Part shown: positions 21,611 to 33,537 of the stretch, piece by piece
How positions within the stretch are numbered: position 1 is the first letter of the stretch
Layout: the number at the start of each line of letters is the position of its first letter
DNA from: Ophthalmolycus amberensis
Lineage: Eukaryota; Chordata; Actinopteri; Perciformes; Zoarcidae
Direction of reading: 5' to 3'
Length of the DNA stretch: 64,000 nt
Assembly: GCA_024529925.1 (NCBI GenBank)
Contig: JAFEUB010001428.1
Location: 102,001 to 166,000, forward strand
Made by a program: the position numbers and the translations under genes
The notes under the pieces: generated by a model
What the model saw: only the letters and a program-made list of their open reading frames with translations
Databases searched by the model: none
What the model was told of the DNA's origin: nothing

Positions 21611-21805
21611 AATGGTTTTGAAGCCTCAAGTTAGGCATTTTGGTCGTCGCCATCTTGGTTCTTGGAGCCACGAGAGGGTCGAACTACTTAAAGCCGAGCG
21701 CTTTTTACAACCAGAGGAGTCGCCCCCTGATGGACATTAGAGAGAATGCAGCTTTAAGGCATTGGCTTCGCTTTCTAGAACCAGAGGTTGCCGCCATTGG
21801 CACAA
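21611..21805 (-). mobile_element. Short interspersed element, family T2 (minus copy)
   Basis: Read on the minus strand it contains, in order, GGCGGCAACCTCTGGTTC, GAAGCCAATGCCTTAAAG, GCATTCTCTCTAATGTCC, a CAGGGGGCGACTCCTCTGG block, CTCTCGTGGCTCC and ACCAAGATGGCGACGACC. The same ordered blocks occur at 50595-50735 and 52610-53110, and the distal block at 42320-42366. It is non-coding and dispersed. A near-CTCF core sits at 21721-21733. Confidence 0.65.
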
Positions 21806-23794
21806 GTTTTGGCTTGTAGAGAAATGAGAGCCACTTCATTCTGTGCCACGATGGATTGCACTGTTGCAGCTGACCACAGTCTTTTCAATACAACAAGTGG
21901 GTGCCTAAGTATTAACCCTCCCAGATACTGATGTTCAAAGCAGCTGTTTTTGGTGATATTAGTCATATTATCTTCAAGAGAGCAACATTTGTCTTTTTTT
22001 ATGGACGAGGAGAACTTTAAATTACTGGTGACACTGCTGACACTGCAAAAATCAAACGGTATAGAAGTAAACAGATGGGTTTTAAAAAATTTGATTTAAT
22101 TGAATTCATGATTCAACAGACGTGTTGTCTGTATTTTATTGTTCTCCAGCTTATTCTTCTCACCTCTTTGCTGATCTATTAGTCTGAATAAAGAATCAGT
22201 GTACTTTGCAGCATAGTGTTTTTGTGAAACACCATTCCCCCCAGCCCCCGCACTCCCTCTGTAGAGGTTGCGGTTTCTCTGAAAAGCTCCATTTGTATAG
22301 ATCTGAATGCAGTTTGATCGGATTCTGCTGGCTCTAATGAGTCGGCAACACCTTGGTAAGCTGCCCCTTGATCCCTCCAGAGATAAATTCATACTTAACA
22401 ACAAATAAGGTCCAGCGGCAGCCCGAATGTGTACAGTCAATACAGTGCACGGTGGCTGCAGAAATGGAAAGAAGGATAGATACACATCACAGGTCTGCAT
22501 TTGTCTCTGTTTTAAGGTGGGCTGGAAAAAGCCAGAGTGGAGTGTGCTTAAAGATGAAATTGTTCATACGTAATATGTGCTTTGAACCGTCCACACGATC
22601 CTTTAAGGTTTCTCTGACTCAGAAATTGAACGATTGGGTGAAAGAATCGCATTAAGTCCTCTAGTATTTCAGTCAGCCAGTCTATTGAAGGTGCAACCAA
22701 ACCTGATAACAGAGCCGCCTCGCAATGGGAGGCTCAGGTACAAGTAGGGTTACAGGCCGATTGAAGCCACCTACAGGCTGTATGACATTTGAAAATCAAA
22801 GCAAACTCTCACGGCAGCAGTACACCGGGGCTCCTCTTTGTTTGATAAATGTTAGATCGAGTTCCAGGAAAAGGTTAATAATTTTATTACAATTTGATGC
22901 ATAATTGATGAAGGCCCATGTTCACTGCTATATCGACCCAGAAAGTTTAGTTCTCCTTCAAAGGGGGGCGCGTGCCTACATGTACCAGGATGCATTGCAT
23001 GTGTCCTCACTGTGCCCCGACCGTCATTCCAGCCAGTAGCTGGGAAACACAAGACATTTCAGCTTTTCTTGAGGTGCTGCAGCATTTATTTGTGCACAAA
23101 CTGCAAACTTCAAAGGATATCGTCACTACTAAACCGCTCACAGCACATTTACGTCTCTCTCTCTCTCTCTCTCTCGCTCCACTACAGACTCCTGTTCAGT
23201 TCAGCATTCAGTGTGATGTAGTATATGTTCATTTGTAATTTGTATGACTCACTGACTGTAAATAGCCGTGGTATCCCACCACCACGTGCGTCTCCATTGT
23301 TAACCAGCTCAAACTACAGAATAATCATACGATTTGTCCAGATGGTAAAAGACGAATCTGAATGTGGTCACAATGGTTACGGCGGCTCCAACTGCTCCGA
23401 GAGTCAATCTGGAGGCGACAGATTTGAATCGCAGACGCTCACACAGGACGAGATATCATGTGCCGACTGTTCACGTTGACCTGCTTTGTTGTGCAGAGAC
23501 CAGTGCAGACTCGCCGTGCTGTTAAAAATCGAATATTCTGGCTGAACCGGAGTTAGAATCAGCTCTCATATTGTGTCGTGTGTTTCCTGGCCAGACAGAC
23601 GGTCTTTATCCAAGAGATTGACCAAGATTCAAGCTTTGGGAACCAACTATATTTGAACGAATTTTAACTGCCAAAAAGTTGTTGTTTTTTGTTGCTAAAT
23701 TTTATATTTATTAAATGGTATCACGTTTTCAAGAGGCAGGTTGTGAGAAATCCCATTCAGCTGGTGTTTATCCTCCATTATCTTACTTATCTCT
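21806..23794. other. Intron 1, no gene; short (CT)n at 23154-23175
   Basis: Apart from a 22-bp CT run I recognise nothing that can be supported. Confidence 0.4.
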
Positions 23795-24012
23795 AACATT
23801 TGGGTTGACGTTTGTTAGCTCTTATTATTGACTTACTAACATTTATACAATTATATATTTATATTATCACCTAACCCAAACCCCCAACTTGTTCTTAATA
23901 ATGGCTTATAACTGATCTATAAAACATTAGTACATGCTTTATTATTAACCTTTAATATCACCAATAGCTACAACTTGTAATTGTAGAGGCACCTCATTAG
24001 AAAGTGGTGCCA
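23795..24012. repeat. AT-rich interspersed repeat
   Basis: Words such as TTCTTAATAATGGCTTATAA, TTATTATTAACC and the end CACCTCATTAGAAAGTGGTG match a widespread fish AT-rich element that typically ends in a GTAAAGTGTTACC-like sequence. The family name is not known to me. A faint relative may lie at 5885-5990. Confidence 0.4.
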
Positions 24013-26019
24013 ACATAGCTGAACAGGGAGGGAACGTGGCGTAACTCAGGGAACGACTGCTATCTCCAAACATCGAGGCCGTCTCTACAGTCAGGAACGT
24101 GAAAAGACTGAATGAGCATTTCACAGCGTGCAGCGGACTTGTCTTGCTTGAATGCCCTCCATGATAAAGCCCATGATACAGGGTTCGCCCATCTATGAAT
24201 GTCTTATGTTGTGTGCACTGTCTTGCTTTTATTGCCGCTGGTGTGCCGTGTTTATTTCCTGGATTTTTTTATCAATGAAGGCACTATCTCACAGGCTGTT
24301 TTTTCTCTAGCATTGCTGGTGCACCGCTGATGGTCAATATTCCTCGGGTGGGTGGATTTTCAAGCAGAAACTACACATTCTACAATCTATACCCAATCTG
24401 CTCTCGGTTGGGCCTCACTGGGTTTTCTATGTGGCATTTAAACTTGTTTTTTAGAGAGACAGGGAACATTATGAGAGCGAGACAGAAGAGTAAGAGGGGG
24501 AGGAGGGCATGCAGTGAGGTCCTGGGCTGGACACAAACCCAGGATGTCATGTTTACATCCCTTCAGGCACCCAGAATGCCCTCCGAGTTCAACACACTAC
24601 CTCGAATCCTCTTTGGAAGTCTGACCACGGATCGTTTCAAGCTTTACAAAATGTCTAAAGCCACATTTAACGCTTTAAAAGAAGCACCACATGGATAAAG
24701 GTTAGTTTAATGCCAAAGCACATTTTTAAACATCAAAATACATTTTTTTCTATGGGTGCCAATGGGTTGGAAGCACACAGCTTTGGTCTATACCCAGCTG
24801 CACACACATCTGGGTCCATCCTTACTAAATACAGGGACAAGCATACCATAGAAATAGAATAGGAGTAGACGGACATTGAACTGTTTTGCATGGTCATTTG
24901 ACTAGTACAGAAGAAAAAGATGATTGTTAGTGAGTTGGGCCGTAGAGTGTTCTCACAGCTGGAGGCAGCTCTGGAGATGCAGGGCTAGCTAGTTAGCTAG
25001 TTCTTTTGTATTTTCTGTAACCACTGTAGCATAAAAACGTGGCGGAATTAGCCATCTGCTAACTTCAAGCTGTCCGCTAGTCAGTTTGTTAGCTCGCTAG
25101 CTTTTTTAAAATTCCACATTGCTTAAATGCTACACTGGTTACAAATGAGCCGAACAAAGTCGTCACTCATCTGGCGATAGCAGTGTTTGTTTCATAAGCT
25201 GTGAAAAGATTGTGTTGATGAAGCATTAAGTTGTTTAATTTGACTCATTTACTCAGGCTCTCTGCTTAACGTTGCTACTCCACTGCTCGTACCAGTCGTT
25301 AATCCAAGACCTCACCTCAGTGAGTCCGCGACTTAACGTACGTCGGTTACAACGTTCGCAACGAAACACATAAAAATGGCTGCCACTCTGACCATCCTGC
25401 TACATAGATTTGAATGGGAATGTCGGCTCTTTTCCTATTATATTTTTATTATTCAAACCCACTGAAGATTCATTTAAAGTCCTGTCAAAGAAAGCGCATG
25501 TGAGATTTCGGGTGCAAGAAGTGATTGGATTTTCAGGAAGTGTTTACATTTCTCATCGGGTCAGGTGGAGTGTGCCTGTAGCTCTTAACTTCCAAGACCA
25601 CATTTACCTCTTGGCCTTTGAGTGATCACTCTCTTCTTCCTCTCTAGAACCTTTACCCTCATCTGCTTCCTTCAGACTGCTCTACCTGATTTAGAATGAC
25701 TTCCTCGTCCACATCACTGTACTCCTCTCACTCTGGGGAGCACGGGGATGGGAGTGTGTGTGTGTGTGTGTGTGTTTACACACCATCAAACATACCAGTG
25801 GGGCTGACTTTGACTAGCAGTGTGTGTGTGTTGTCCACAAAGTGTCTGGTATCAGACTATATTGAATTGATTTAAAACACTCCGAACTTTCATGCCATTG
25901 GTGTCAGGCACGACACTTGATGAACACTGCAACTTTGCATGCGTGATTCAAAGTGGGCTTGTAGTCCAGAGTTTAAAGTAAGCTGCAGTCCTGTTTGTGA
26001 TCTCGGTAGCATTAAACTC
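24013..26019. other. Intron 1, nothing definite
   Basis: 24455-24545 (AGAGAGACAGGGAACATT, GAGGTCCTGGGCTGGACA) resembles the end of a common fish element with a header of the type CCTGGGCTGGGATTCGAACC. Bases 24980-25110 carry several GCTAGCTAG/GTTAGCTAG words. Short (GT)n runs lie at 25754-25775. No gene was recognised. Confidence 0.35.
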
Positions 26020-26276
26020 TGTGTAACTGTTCCTCCACCTCAGCTCAGCAGGGTCTCGAAGGGACAGTATTTGGGATATGGGGACATCCAGCATCGGTCG
26101 TGGACAGTGTTTGGTTTGTCCGTTCTGGGCTACTGTAGAAACATGGCGGTGGAACATGGCCGGTTAACGAAAACACGGCTAACGATTCTTAGCTTTCGGT
26201 GATTATAACAAGCATAGTTATGAATAGTACATTTCTGTTAACAAATCCCCTGAAATGCTACACACAGGCCCTTTAA
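26020..26276 (+). mobile_element. Short interspersed element, family T1, third copy
   Basis: Contains GTTTGGTTTGTCCGTTCTGG, CTACTGTAGAAACATGGCGG, CTTTCGGTGATTATA and terminates ACACACAGGCCCTTTAA (26260-26276). It is collinear with 19870-20075, and its start overlaps the part preserved at 12402-12520. Confidence 0.65.
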
Positions 26277-27964
26277 GGGAAGTTCTAGTAAAAGCAGTGT
26301 AACTTTGAAGGAAACCAACTCGGTTTTTCTGACTCAGACAGCTGAAGCCTCGTATGAGAGAATAAGAATGCATTCTTAGTCTCCCTATCACTTACATTGG
26401 AATGATCTATTAGGAATCAAGCTTTGTACGGCCTGTACAGACAAAAATGAACAATTTCAGTGGTCAACAATAAAATAGACTTGATCAAAAATTAATCTTT
26501 GCTTTTACTGTCAATCAGTGAAGTGAGAATGTCAAATACTGCGACATGAAAACAGTGCGAGTGCTGCTTTAGTACAGGATGTGAGGACTGTCAGCCAGCG
26601 TATCCACTGTTGCCCTCTACATGTTGTCAGAGATCGTATCTCGTGGCGGACGGTGCCTGCTTGGTGCAGATTCAATCACCGACGGCTCCATCTTCGCTGT
26701 GAAGGCTCGGTGAACGGCGGCATCGGTCAAACGGCACACTGCTCTTCTGCTCCCACAAAATGGGTCGCGAGGATAAAAGCAATTCGAGGTTACTTATGAC
26801 TCTCTTCCTGGCTGTCTCTCATCCCTTCTGTTGTTCACAATGAAAGAATAATCTTTTGTTTCTCTTCCTGATTTCTCACTTTCTGGAAGATGAATTGTGC
26901 TATTAATTGGAAGTGAAATGCTGAACATCCTAATGAGACCCGCATACATTTTGTTTCTCGTGCTCACTTTTCACGAGCCGTAGCATTTTTTACATTTAGC
27001 CCAACCGGTCATTTCCAATTAATCCCGGGGCTCACTGTAATTGGATCCCACACCCTGACCGTCAGAAAAAGAAAATCCATTATTTATTCGCTTTTTTTCT
27101 TTCCCGCAACGTCCACTTTGCAGCTGTCTGTCGCCTGCTTCCTGCCAATAAAAGGCCTCCCATGGCTTCATTTATTACAAGTGAGGTGAAAAACCCTTAG
27201 TAATCATGAGTCATGTCCCCAACCTCCCCTCCCCCTCCATCTTTTTGCCCTCATGGTGCCGTCAGCAGCCACCAGATTTTAAGGGCTTATACTCAGCCAA
27301 CACCCAGCGGACGGTCTGATGGACCAAACTGCTGTTTTGGTCTCTTCAAATGAAATGAAACAGGAAGTGACGGCAACCTGAATGACACGTCCTTCCTCAG
27401 ATTGTGAAACATTTTTAACAAAAGTAATTTGGAACGCTTTGGGCACTAATATGGATGCAATCTTTTAAGTTAATTTACATTTCTTTGCATGTGCTACAAC
27501 CATTCATACACAAACACAACTAGCACTTGCATCCCATATGTGAGCAACTTATAGAAATCAGTCTGTGTATCAGTGGTGAAAATCTGGTACAGCAACTGCA
27601 GAAGCACTCAGCAGGCCTTTTCCTGCTGGCTTCTACAACACAGTATCTCACCATAGACTCCTGCTGGCTAACATAATGTAATCCGTCTGTCTCCTCTCTA
27701 CACTCGCAAGACTCGCACAAGCTTTGTCCCCTTCGGATTTAATCAAAAGACACTTAAAACAACCAGCGTTCCTTTTTCTTTTCTTTTCCCCCCCATCACT
27801 GCACACACTCACTGACGGGGCTCATGCACACACCTTCTTCTTTTCCTTCAACATATAGTTAAGAAAAAATGAAGAGCTCTTAACATATATTCCAGCCTGG
27901 TGGTATAGCAACAGGTTTAAATGGGCACTGTTTAAAATACATTCTGCTCTTAGTCATCCATCCT
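26277..27964. other. Intron 1, possible conserved non-coding block
   Basis: No gene. The segment 26880-27260 has no repeat character. It contains homeodomain-type words (TATTAATTGGAAG, TTTCCAATTAATCCCGG, GTAATTGGATCC) and forkhead/AP-1-like words (TCATGAGTCATG, 27207-27218), giving it the look of an enhancer-type conserved element. That is an inference from texture only. Confidence 0.3.
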
Positions 27965-28718
27965 CCTGAGTGGGTTCTAGTTGAATCCCTTGCTATATGA
28001 AAGGGGTCCTGGTAGAACATCCTGAGTGGGTTCTAGTTGAATCCCTTGCAATATGAAAGGGCTCCTGGTAGAACATCCTGAGTGGGTTCTAGTTGAATCC
28101 CTTGCTATATGAAAGGGGTCCTGGTAGAACATCCTGAGTGGGTTCTAGATGAATCCCATGCTATATGAAAGGATTCCTGCTCGAACATCCTGAGTGGGTT
28201 CTAGTTAAATCCCTTGCTATATGAAAGGGCTCCTGGTAGAACCCCCTGGTGGGTTCTAGATGAAACCCTTTGAATATAAAACTGTCCTCGGTAGAACCTC
28301 CTGAGTGGGTTCTAGATGAAACCCTTGGAATCTAAAAGGGCTTTTGGTCGAACATCCTGAGTGGGTTCGAGATAAATCCCTTGGAATACAAAAGGGTTCC
28401 CGGTAGAGCCCCCTTGGTGGGTTCTGTATGAAACCCTTTAAATATAAAAGGGTTCTCAGCTCTTGTTAGCACCATTAGAAAGTGGATAGGGATCTGAGTG
28501 GAACCATTACACCATAGAAGGGTTCTCTGTAGAGCCTCTCATAGGGGTTCCTCGGTGTAACCTTTCACAGACGGTTCTGGGTAGAACTCTCTGAAAGGGT
28601 TCAAGGTGAAAACTTTATAAAAGGTTCTCCCAGAAACCACAAAGGTTTCTCCTGGTGGGACAAGCTGAAGAACCCTTTATAGTTATAGTTAGCACATCTA
28701 TTTCTAAAAGTGTACCAG
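27965..28718 (+). repeat. 56-bp hairpin-rich satellite array
   Basis: Tandem units begin CCTGAGTGGGTTCTAG at 27965, 28021, 28077, 28133 and 28189, exactly 56 bp apart. After that the units shorten and diverge to about 28450. Each unit has arms GGGTTC/GAACCC and CCCTT/AAGGG able to form short stem-loops (for example AGAACCC, 7-9 bases, GGGTTCT). The array then passes into non-tandem sequence with further GGTTCT/AGAACC arms and ends near TTTCTAAAAGTGTACC (28704-28719). This suggests it is the amplified interior of a transposon-like element with an ACACTTTTAGAAA-type end. Confidence 0.9.
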
Positions 28719-29758
28719 AATAATAAACTATATTCAACTCATATTCCTGGTGGCTGGAAGCGTGTGACCAGAGACGCTGGGCTCAAATTGAATCAAATGC
28801 ACTGAATTGGGAAAACCAAGCTTGAAATCATTATTACAAGTTAGGTTTAATAAATATCTGCATTTTAGACCGCTTCCAGGTACTCAGATACAGAACACAG
28901 ATGTAAATGCAAAATCTCTATTTCATAATTCTGAGAAAACGAAATTAAAAATGAATAAATGTTCATTCATTTTAGCTTCACTTTATTGTTAGGCACAAGT
29001 GTGCGTCTTTTCCTTCCTTATTTCAGCGGCGTCTGCTGCTTAATGGAACGTGCCAGGTAAAGAGGAACACCCATTTCTCTGGGTTATGAATTTAGACAAC
29101 TAATTAACTTCATGATTTCTCTTGAGGAAGCTGTTTCAAGCCAGCAGTGATGACACACTGCTGTGATTGAGCAGGCAGAAAACTTCAAATTTTGGTACAA
29201 TCAAGTGTCTCAAACTGTGACCCGAGCAGGAGTTCATTGCCGGATGATTCAGTCGAGACAGTGATTCAGTGTTTGCTCCATGCATCAGCTCCTGACCTGG
29301 CTGTGAAGCAAGCCAGCTCAGCATTATGTTACATATAGTGTGCTGATATCAGACCTTCTTCGACTGCTAAAGGACCACACTGATTATATCTCCTCAACTA
29401 CAACTTTAACATGTCTTCTGGGTAGACTCTTCAAACTCTTAACAGTACATTTGTGCCCAAGCTCCATTACTGTTGTATAGTTAAGAGTCTAATTCATTTT
29501 CATGCCACATGGGGATCAATGGAAATCAATAGCTGCCTAAAAAGTAGGAAAGCAGATTGATTGATGTGATCCTGTGTGAGTGTTGCAGAGAACACTAACC
29601 GTGTTTCTGTACGGATTTTATGCACAATTTGAAGTATTGCATTAAACAGCTGTATGGAAATAATTGGGAAACTTTTTACGGTTGCTTGAGGTTATTTTTG
29701 CCTTTGTCAAAAAAGAGTTGGGATCTGGAAACACCTTTGTGAATAGATTCTGAAGTAG
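28719..29758. other. Intron 1 spacer, nothing recognised
   Basis: No supported feature between the two related arrays. Confidence 0.4.
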
Positions 29759-30141
29759 CGAACATTTAACTCGCTGTTTTCACTCAGTCTCCTGGGATAT
29801 TGTCGTGACGTGCAAAAACATGGCTAGGTGTGTTCTATATAAACCCTTGGAATATAAAAGGGTTCTTAGTAGAACCCCCTGAGTGGGTTCTAGATGAGAT
29901 CCTTGGAATCTGAAAGGGCTCTTCTTTGAACCCCCAGGGTGGGTTCGAGACAAAACCCGAGGTAGAACCCCCTAAATAGGTTCTGGATATAACCTGCAGA
30001 GAGGGTTCTGGGTGGAACCATTACACCATAGAGGGGTTCTCTGTAGAACCTCTCATAGGGGAACATTTACTTCACCTGACCGATCAGCTGTTGCCACTCT
30101 CAGTTTCTCGGATATTGTCATAACGTCCAAAAACATGGCTG
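29759..30141 (+). repeat. Second, short 56-bp-type array flanked by a duplication
   Basis: 29836-30062 carries the same vocabulary as the first array (GGTTCTAGATGAGATCC, AGAACCCCCTGAGTGGG). It also shares the terminal block GAACCATTACACCATAGA (30016-30033), which recurs at 28502-28519. The array is bracketed by two similar segments, 29759-29828 and 30060-30141. Both run GAACATTTA, GATATTGTCRTRACGTSC, then AAAAACATGGCT. The right copy has about 12 extra bases. Confidence 0.75.
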
Positions 30142-31774
30142 GTCGTGGCATGAACGGGTACGCGTGGATCGATGAGAGACCAAAGCATTCTTTGGTCTTA
30201 CACACTGTATCCGTTTGACAGACCTTAGCACTGTTAACCCCCCTTTAACAAAACATTTCCTTTAAAGTTTAATAGAAAACCAAATCCTTTGATTCGTGAG
30301 CCACAATCTCTTGCATCCATCTGCCGCTTCCAGGCCTCAGAACGTGTTGTCATAGAAATTGCAGATTACTGCATATTTTGTGGTTGTCACATTACAAACC
30401 CAGCGCTTTTCATGTTGGGCTTCTTTTTGTGCTACATTCCCACAATTCACAGTAGTTAATCCAACCTGAATACTGCATTAAATTAGCAACTCTTTCAAAG
30501 TGTTGCTGGGGTGATTTAGATTTGGGGGGAAAAAAAGAGTAAAAATGCTTTGAATTCGATCCTTCTCACCTCATGAGTTCAGTTTACTGAACAGATGAAA
30601 GCAGTGTTGGTGGATGCAACTGCCTCGCCGCGGTGTGCATGATGGGAGGGCGAAGGGAACGGCATTTCTTCAGGGAATTGCTGGGCTGCAAAACATGAGC
30701 ATGCAAACTGGGGAGAGGAACCAAATTCCCCTTTCAGATTGCAGAGGCACTGACAAAGCGAAGTCCAATCATCTTCTGAGAAAAATGGGGGTCAAGGGTC
30801 AATCAAACGATCAGAGGGAAGGGCACTTCTATGCTGTCATTTGTCCTGAATGTCACACAGCAATTATGGCTTTTTTAATAGGAAAGCACAACAGAGGAAA
30901 AAACGGACTGTTTCACATTTTCTCACGGCGGCCTTGAGGCGGGAACACTGCCTGCTGTTTTCAGTGTGTGTGGTGGGAAGCGCTTCAAAGAGGTTGGAGG
31001 GGGAAAACAATCAAGATGTTCAGCCTTGCTATTCACCGGGCTTATTTCATTGTTCAGTCAGAAGTCGTTGACGCACATGTTCAGGCCTGGGAGGGGTTAA
31101 GAGTGAAGGTGAAACCTTTCATTAACCTTCATGAATCGTAAGAATAACACCAGTTCTGTTTCAGGGGAGGCTTTACCTGAATAATTGATGCAAGAAATGG
31201 AAATGCAATCTTTAAATAATCCTGCAGTAAGCCTTGGAAATGTTTCGCTGATCAACAAGAATAGCTTATTTAGGCACATAATGACAGCAGCAGCTCAGTG
31301 GAGCCACAATGTGAGGATGATCACAAAGTGTGTCTCTACTTTGCCTTCGCTCACTGCAAAATTACCGCTATTATTTATCTGTATTTTCAATATAATCACG
31401 GCTGATGTTCTTCACACATTCACTTTTAAGTCTGTTCCACTTGTTTCAAAGTCCTCAGTGAGCCAGTGTTTCCAAAGATTTGTCCAATTATCTGAAGCCA
31501 AAGTTAGATGGGCGAAGGGTCAATCAAATCATCAATCTGAGGACACTTAAACACTTTAATTTTGCCTGAGGATCACGCCTGAGGAGGGCTATTGCTTTTT
31601 CAACACGAGGGTTTTTCCTGAAGGGGCAATTTCGCATTTTATAACAGCGGCCTTGAGAGACAGACCAATTCAATTTGATGGCTCCTTTTCGAAGCTCTGA
31701 GGAGTGATGGAGAGCTGTGGTTGCCCTGTCAGTGTACACAGACAGGATGTTGGTGGTGTTTGGTCATATTATTT
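30142..31774. other. Intron 1, two related non-coding modules
   Basis: 30765-30945 and 31490-31665 share ordered words: GGGTCAATCAAACGATCAGA versus GGGTCAATCAAATCATCAAT, then GCAATTATGGCTTTTT versus GCTATTGCTTTTTC, then GCGGCCTTGAG in both. They look like an old local duplication about 720 bp apart. No coding signature was recognised. Confidence 0.4.
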
Positions 31775-32575
31775 CAGCCATCCATTACCTTACGCTTATC
31801 TGGGGCCGGGTCGCGGGGGCAGCAGGCTTAGCAGGGTATTCCAGCTGTCCCAGCTGTCCCAGCAATGTTTTCCAACTCTTCCCGGTAACACCGAGGCATT
31901 CAGGCCAGATGAGACATATAATCTCTCCAGCGTGTTCGGGGTCTACCAATGGAATTCTAACCAGTTGGACGTGCCCAGAAAACCTCTAAAGGGAGAAGTC
32001 AAGGAGGATTCTGATTAGATGCCTGAACCCCCTCAGCTGGCCCCTTTTGACACAAAGGAGCATCATTTCTGCTCAAAGTTCCCTCCGGATGTGTGAGCTC
32101 CTCACCCTACCTCGAAGTCCAAGAAGGACACAGTCATTCTACCCAGAACTCATGACTATAGGTGAGGTTCAGAACTGATGAGCTGGTAAATATAGAGCTT
32201 TTCCTTCCGGCTCAGCTCCACCACATCAATCCAGTACAACGCCTGCATCACTGCTGATGTCGCACCGAACTGCCTGTCCATCTCACGCTCTATTTTACCC
32301 TCACTCGAGGAAAAAAGAACCCCTGCTAGGGGCAGTGACTGAATCCAAAACTTGAGGGCGCAATTCATGGCCTCAGACTCAGAAGTACTGACTCTCATCC
32401 CGACCCAGTGCGCGCTGGAGGTCTTGGTGAGATGAAGCCAAAAGACTCAATTCTGAGGTCCCCGAACCAGAAGCTCTGCTCCCCTCCTGCTGCACCTTGA
32501 GATCCTGTCCATGAAAGCCATGAACGAAATCAGTGACGAGGGACGACTCTGGCGAAGGTTGACACCCACTGAACG
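31775..32575 (-). mobile_element. RTE-like LINE fossil (reverse transcriptase 3' half)
   Basis: On the minus strand the segment 32398-32156 reads MRVSTSESEAMNCAL, then VLFSSSEGKIEREMDRQFGA, SAVMQALYW and ELSRKEKLYIYQL. These match in order the C-terminal reverse-transcriptase and connection region of the very common fish RTE/Rex-type LINE. Downstream on the minus strand the tail continues through the region reading TGGCTGAAATAA near 31770. There are frameshifts and small deletions throughout, so the copy is inactive. Clade naming is by recollection of the family pattern. Confidence 0.8.
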
Positions 32576-33537
32576 TATTATTTCATCACACATGCAGAGG
32601 TACACGCAGCTGGTCCGCTACAAAGGGGACAAAAGCGACATAAAAATGAGGCATTTTATCTTTTAGAATCCAAACCAATGATGAATTTATCTTTCTAACG
32701 AGTGTTACCGGTGTAGCAACAACCCGATAGAGCTTATTGCTCTGTGCCATAGAATTCCATTGTCGTCAGAAACACGTCAGTGAGCCACAGCGAGTGAACA
32801 GTTCAGTCCATGGCTGGTTTTGGTCTCTTTAGGAACCTGATTCCAGACCTCTGAGTCACTGCCTACATCTGATGTTTTTAATGATGCAAACAGGGTCTGG
32901 TGTTGTGCTCATTGACGTCTGTTTCCCTAATTGGAAAAAAAACAACTGAGCCAATCAAAGCGTTGAAGGCAGAATAAGGAATCGACATTGTCCTGTGCTA
33001 GAGCCTAGAAACATGATAAAAGAGAAGTTTGTGCAGCAGTAAATCCGGAATTTATCCCCTTGAAAGACTTTATCAAGCAACACAAAAGCATGTCTTAGAG
33101 GAGGCAACTGGCGTTTGGCTTCCAGGATGAAAAATGTAGAAAGACAAGGTAATTCCCCACATAAACTATGAAAGAAAAACACACGGTGAGAGCGTGCACA
33201 CCTCAACCATACTTCAGACGAGGCAAACATGTTCTAGAGCCAGCAGATGATACTGTACGACAGGTTGGAGGTTGAATTATTCGTGAGGGACATGTTTAGG
33301 TTTAACTGTTTGAGTTTTTGCAGTCCAAGCAGCAATCTCTATGTCAATCAAAGGTGCATTTGTAAACTTCCATCTTTGCATTCGAGCCATCTATTCACCG
33401 CTAATGATCTCTTCACTCTATCCTCAAATGTGATGCACTGTGCAAAGTCCATTTCAATATGAACGCTCTAAATTAATCATTGTGTAATTGGTTCATGCAA
33501 CAGAGTCAGGAACTTTTCCGTTTGTTTTTCCCTGCAG
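32576..33537. other. Intron 1, contains one copy of a two-copy repeat
   Basis: 32895-33005 (TGTTGTGCTCATTGACG, CTGTTTCCCTAATTGGA, CCTGTGCTAGAGCC) is collinear with 50978-51085 (TGCTGTGCTCATCGACTG, CTGTTTCCACAGTTGGAG, CCTGTGCCAGAGCC). Nothing else was recognised. Confidence 0.45.

Noticed and set aside
27965..28450. Interstitial telomeric sequence from AACCCT/AGGGTT words
   Set aside because: The hexamers occur singly as arms of hairpins and are never in tandem TTAGGG runs.
27965..28718. CRISPR array (regular 56-bp spacing)
   Set aside because: The whole unit is repeated with no unique spacers, and the setting is a vertebrate intron.
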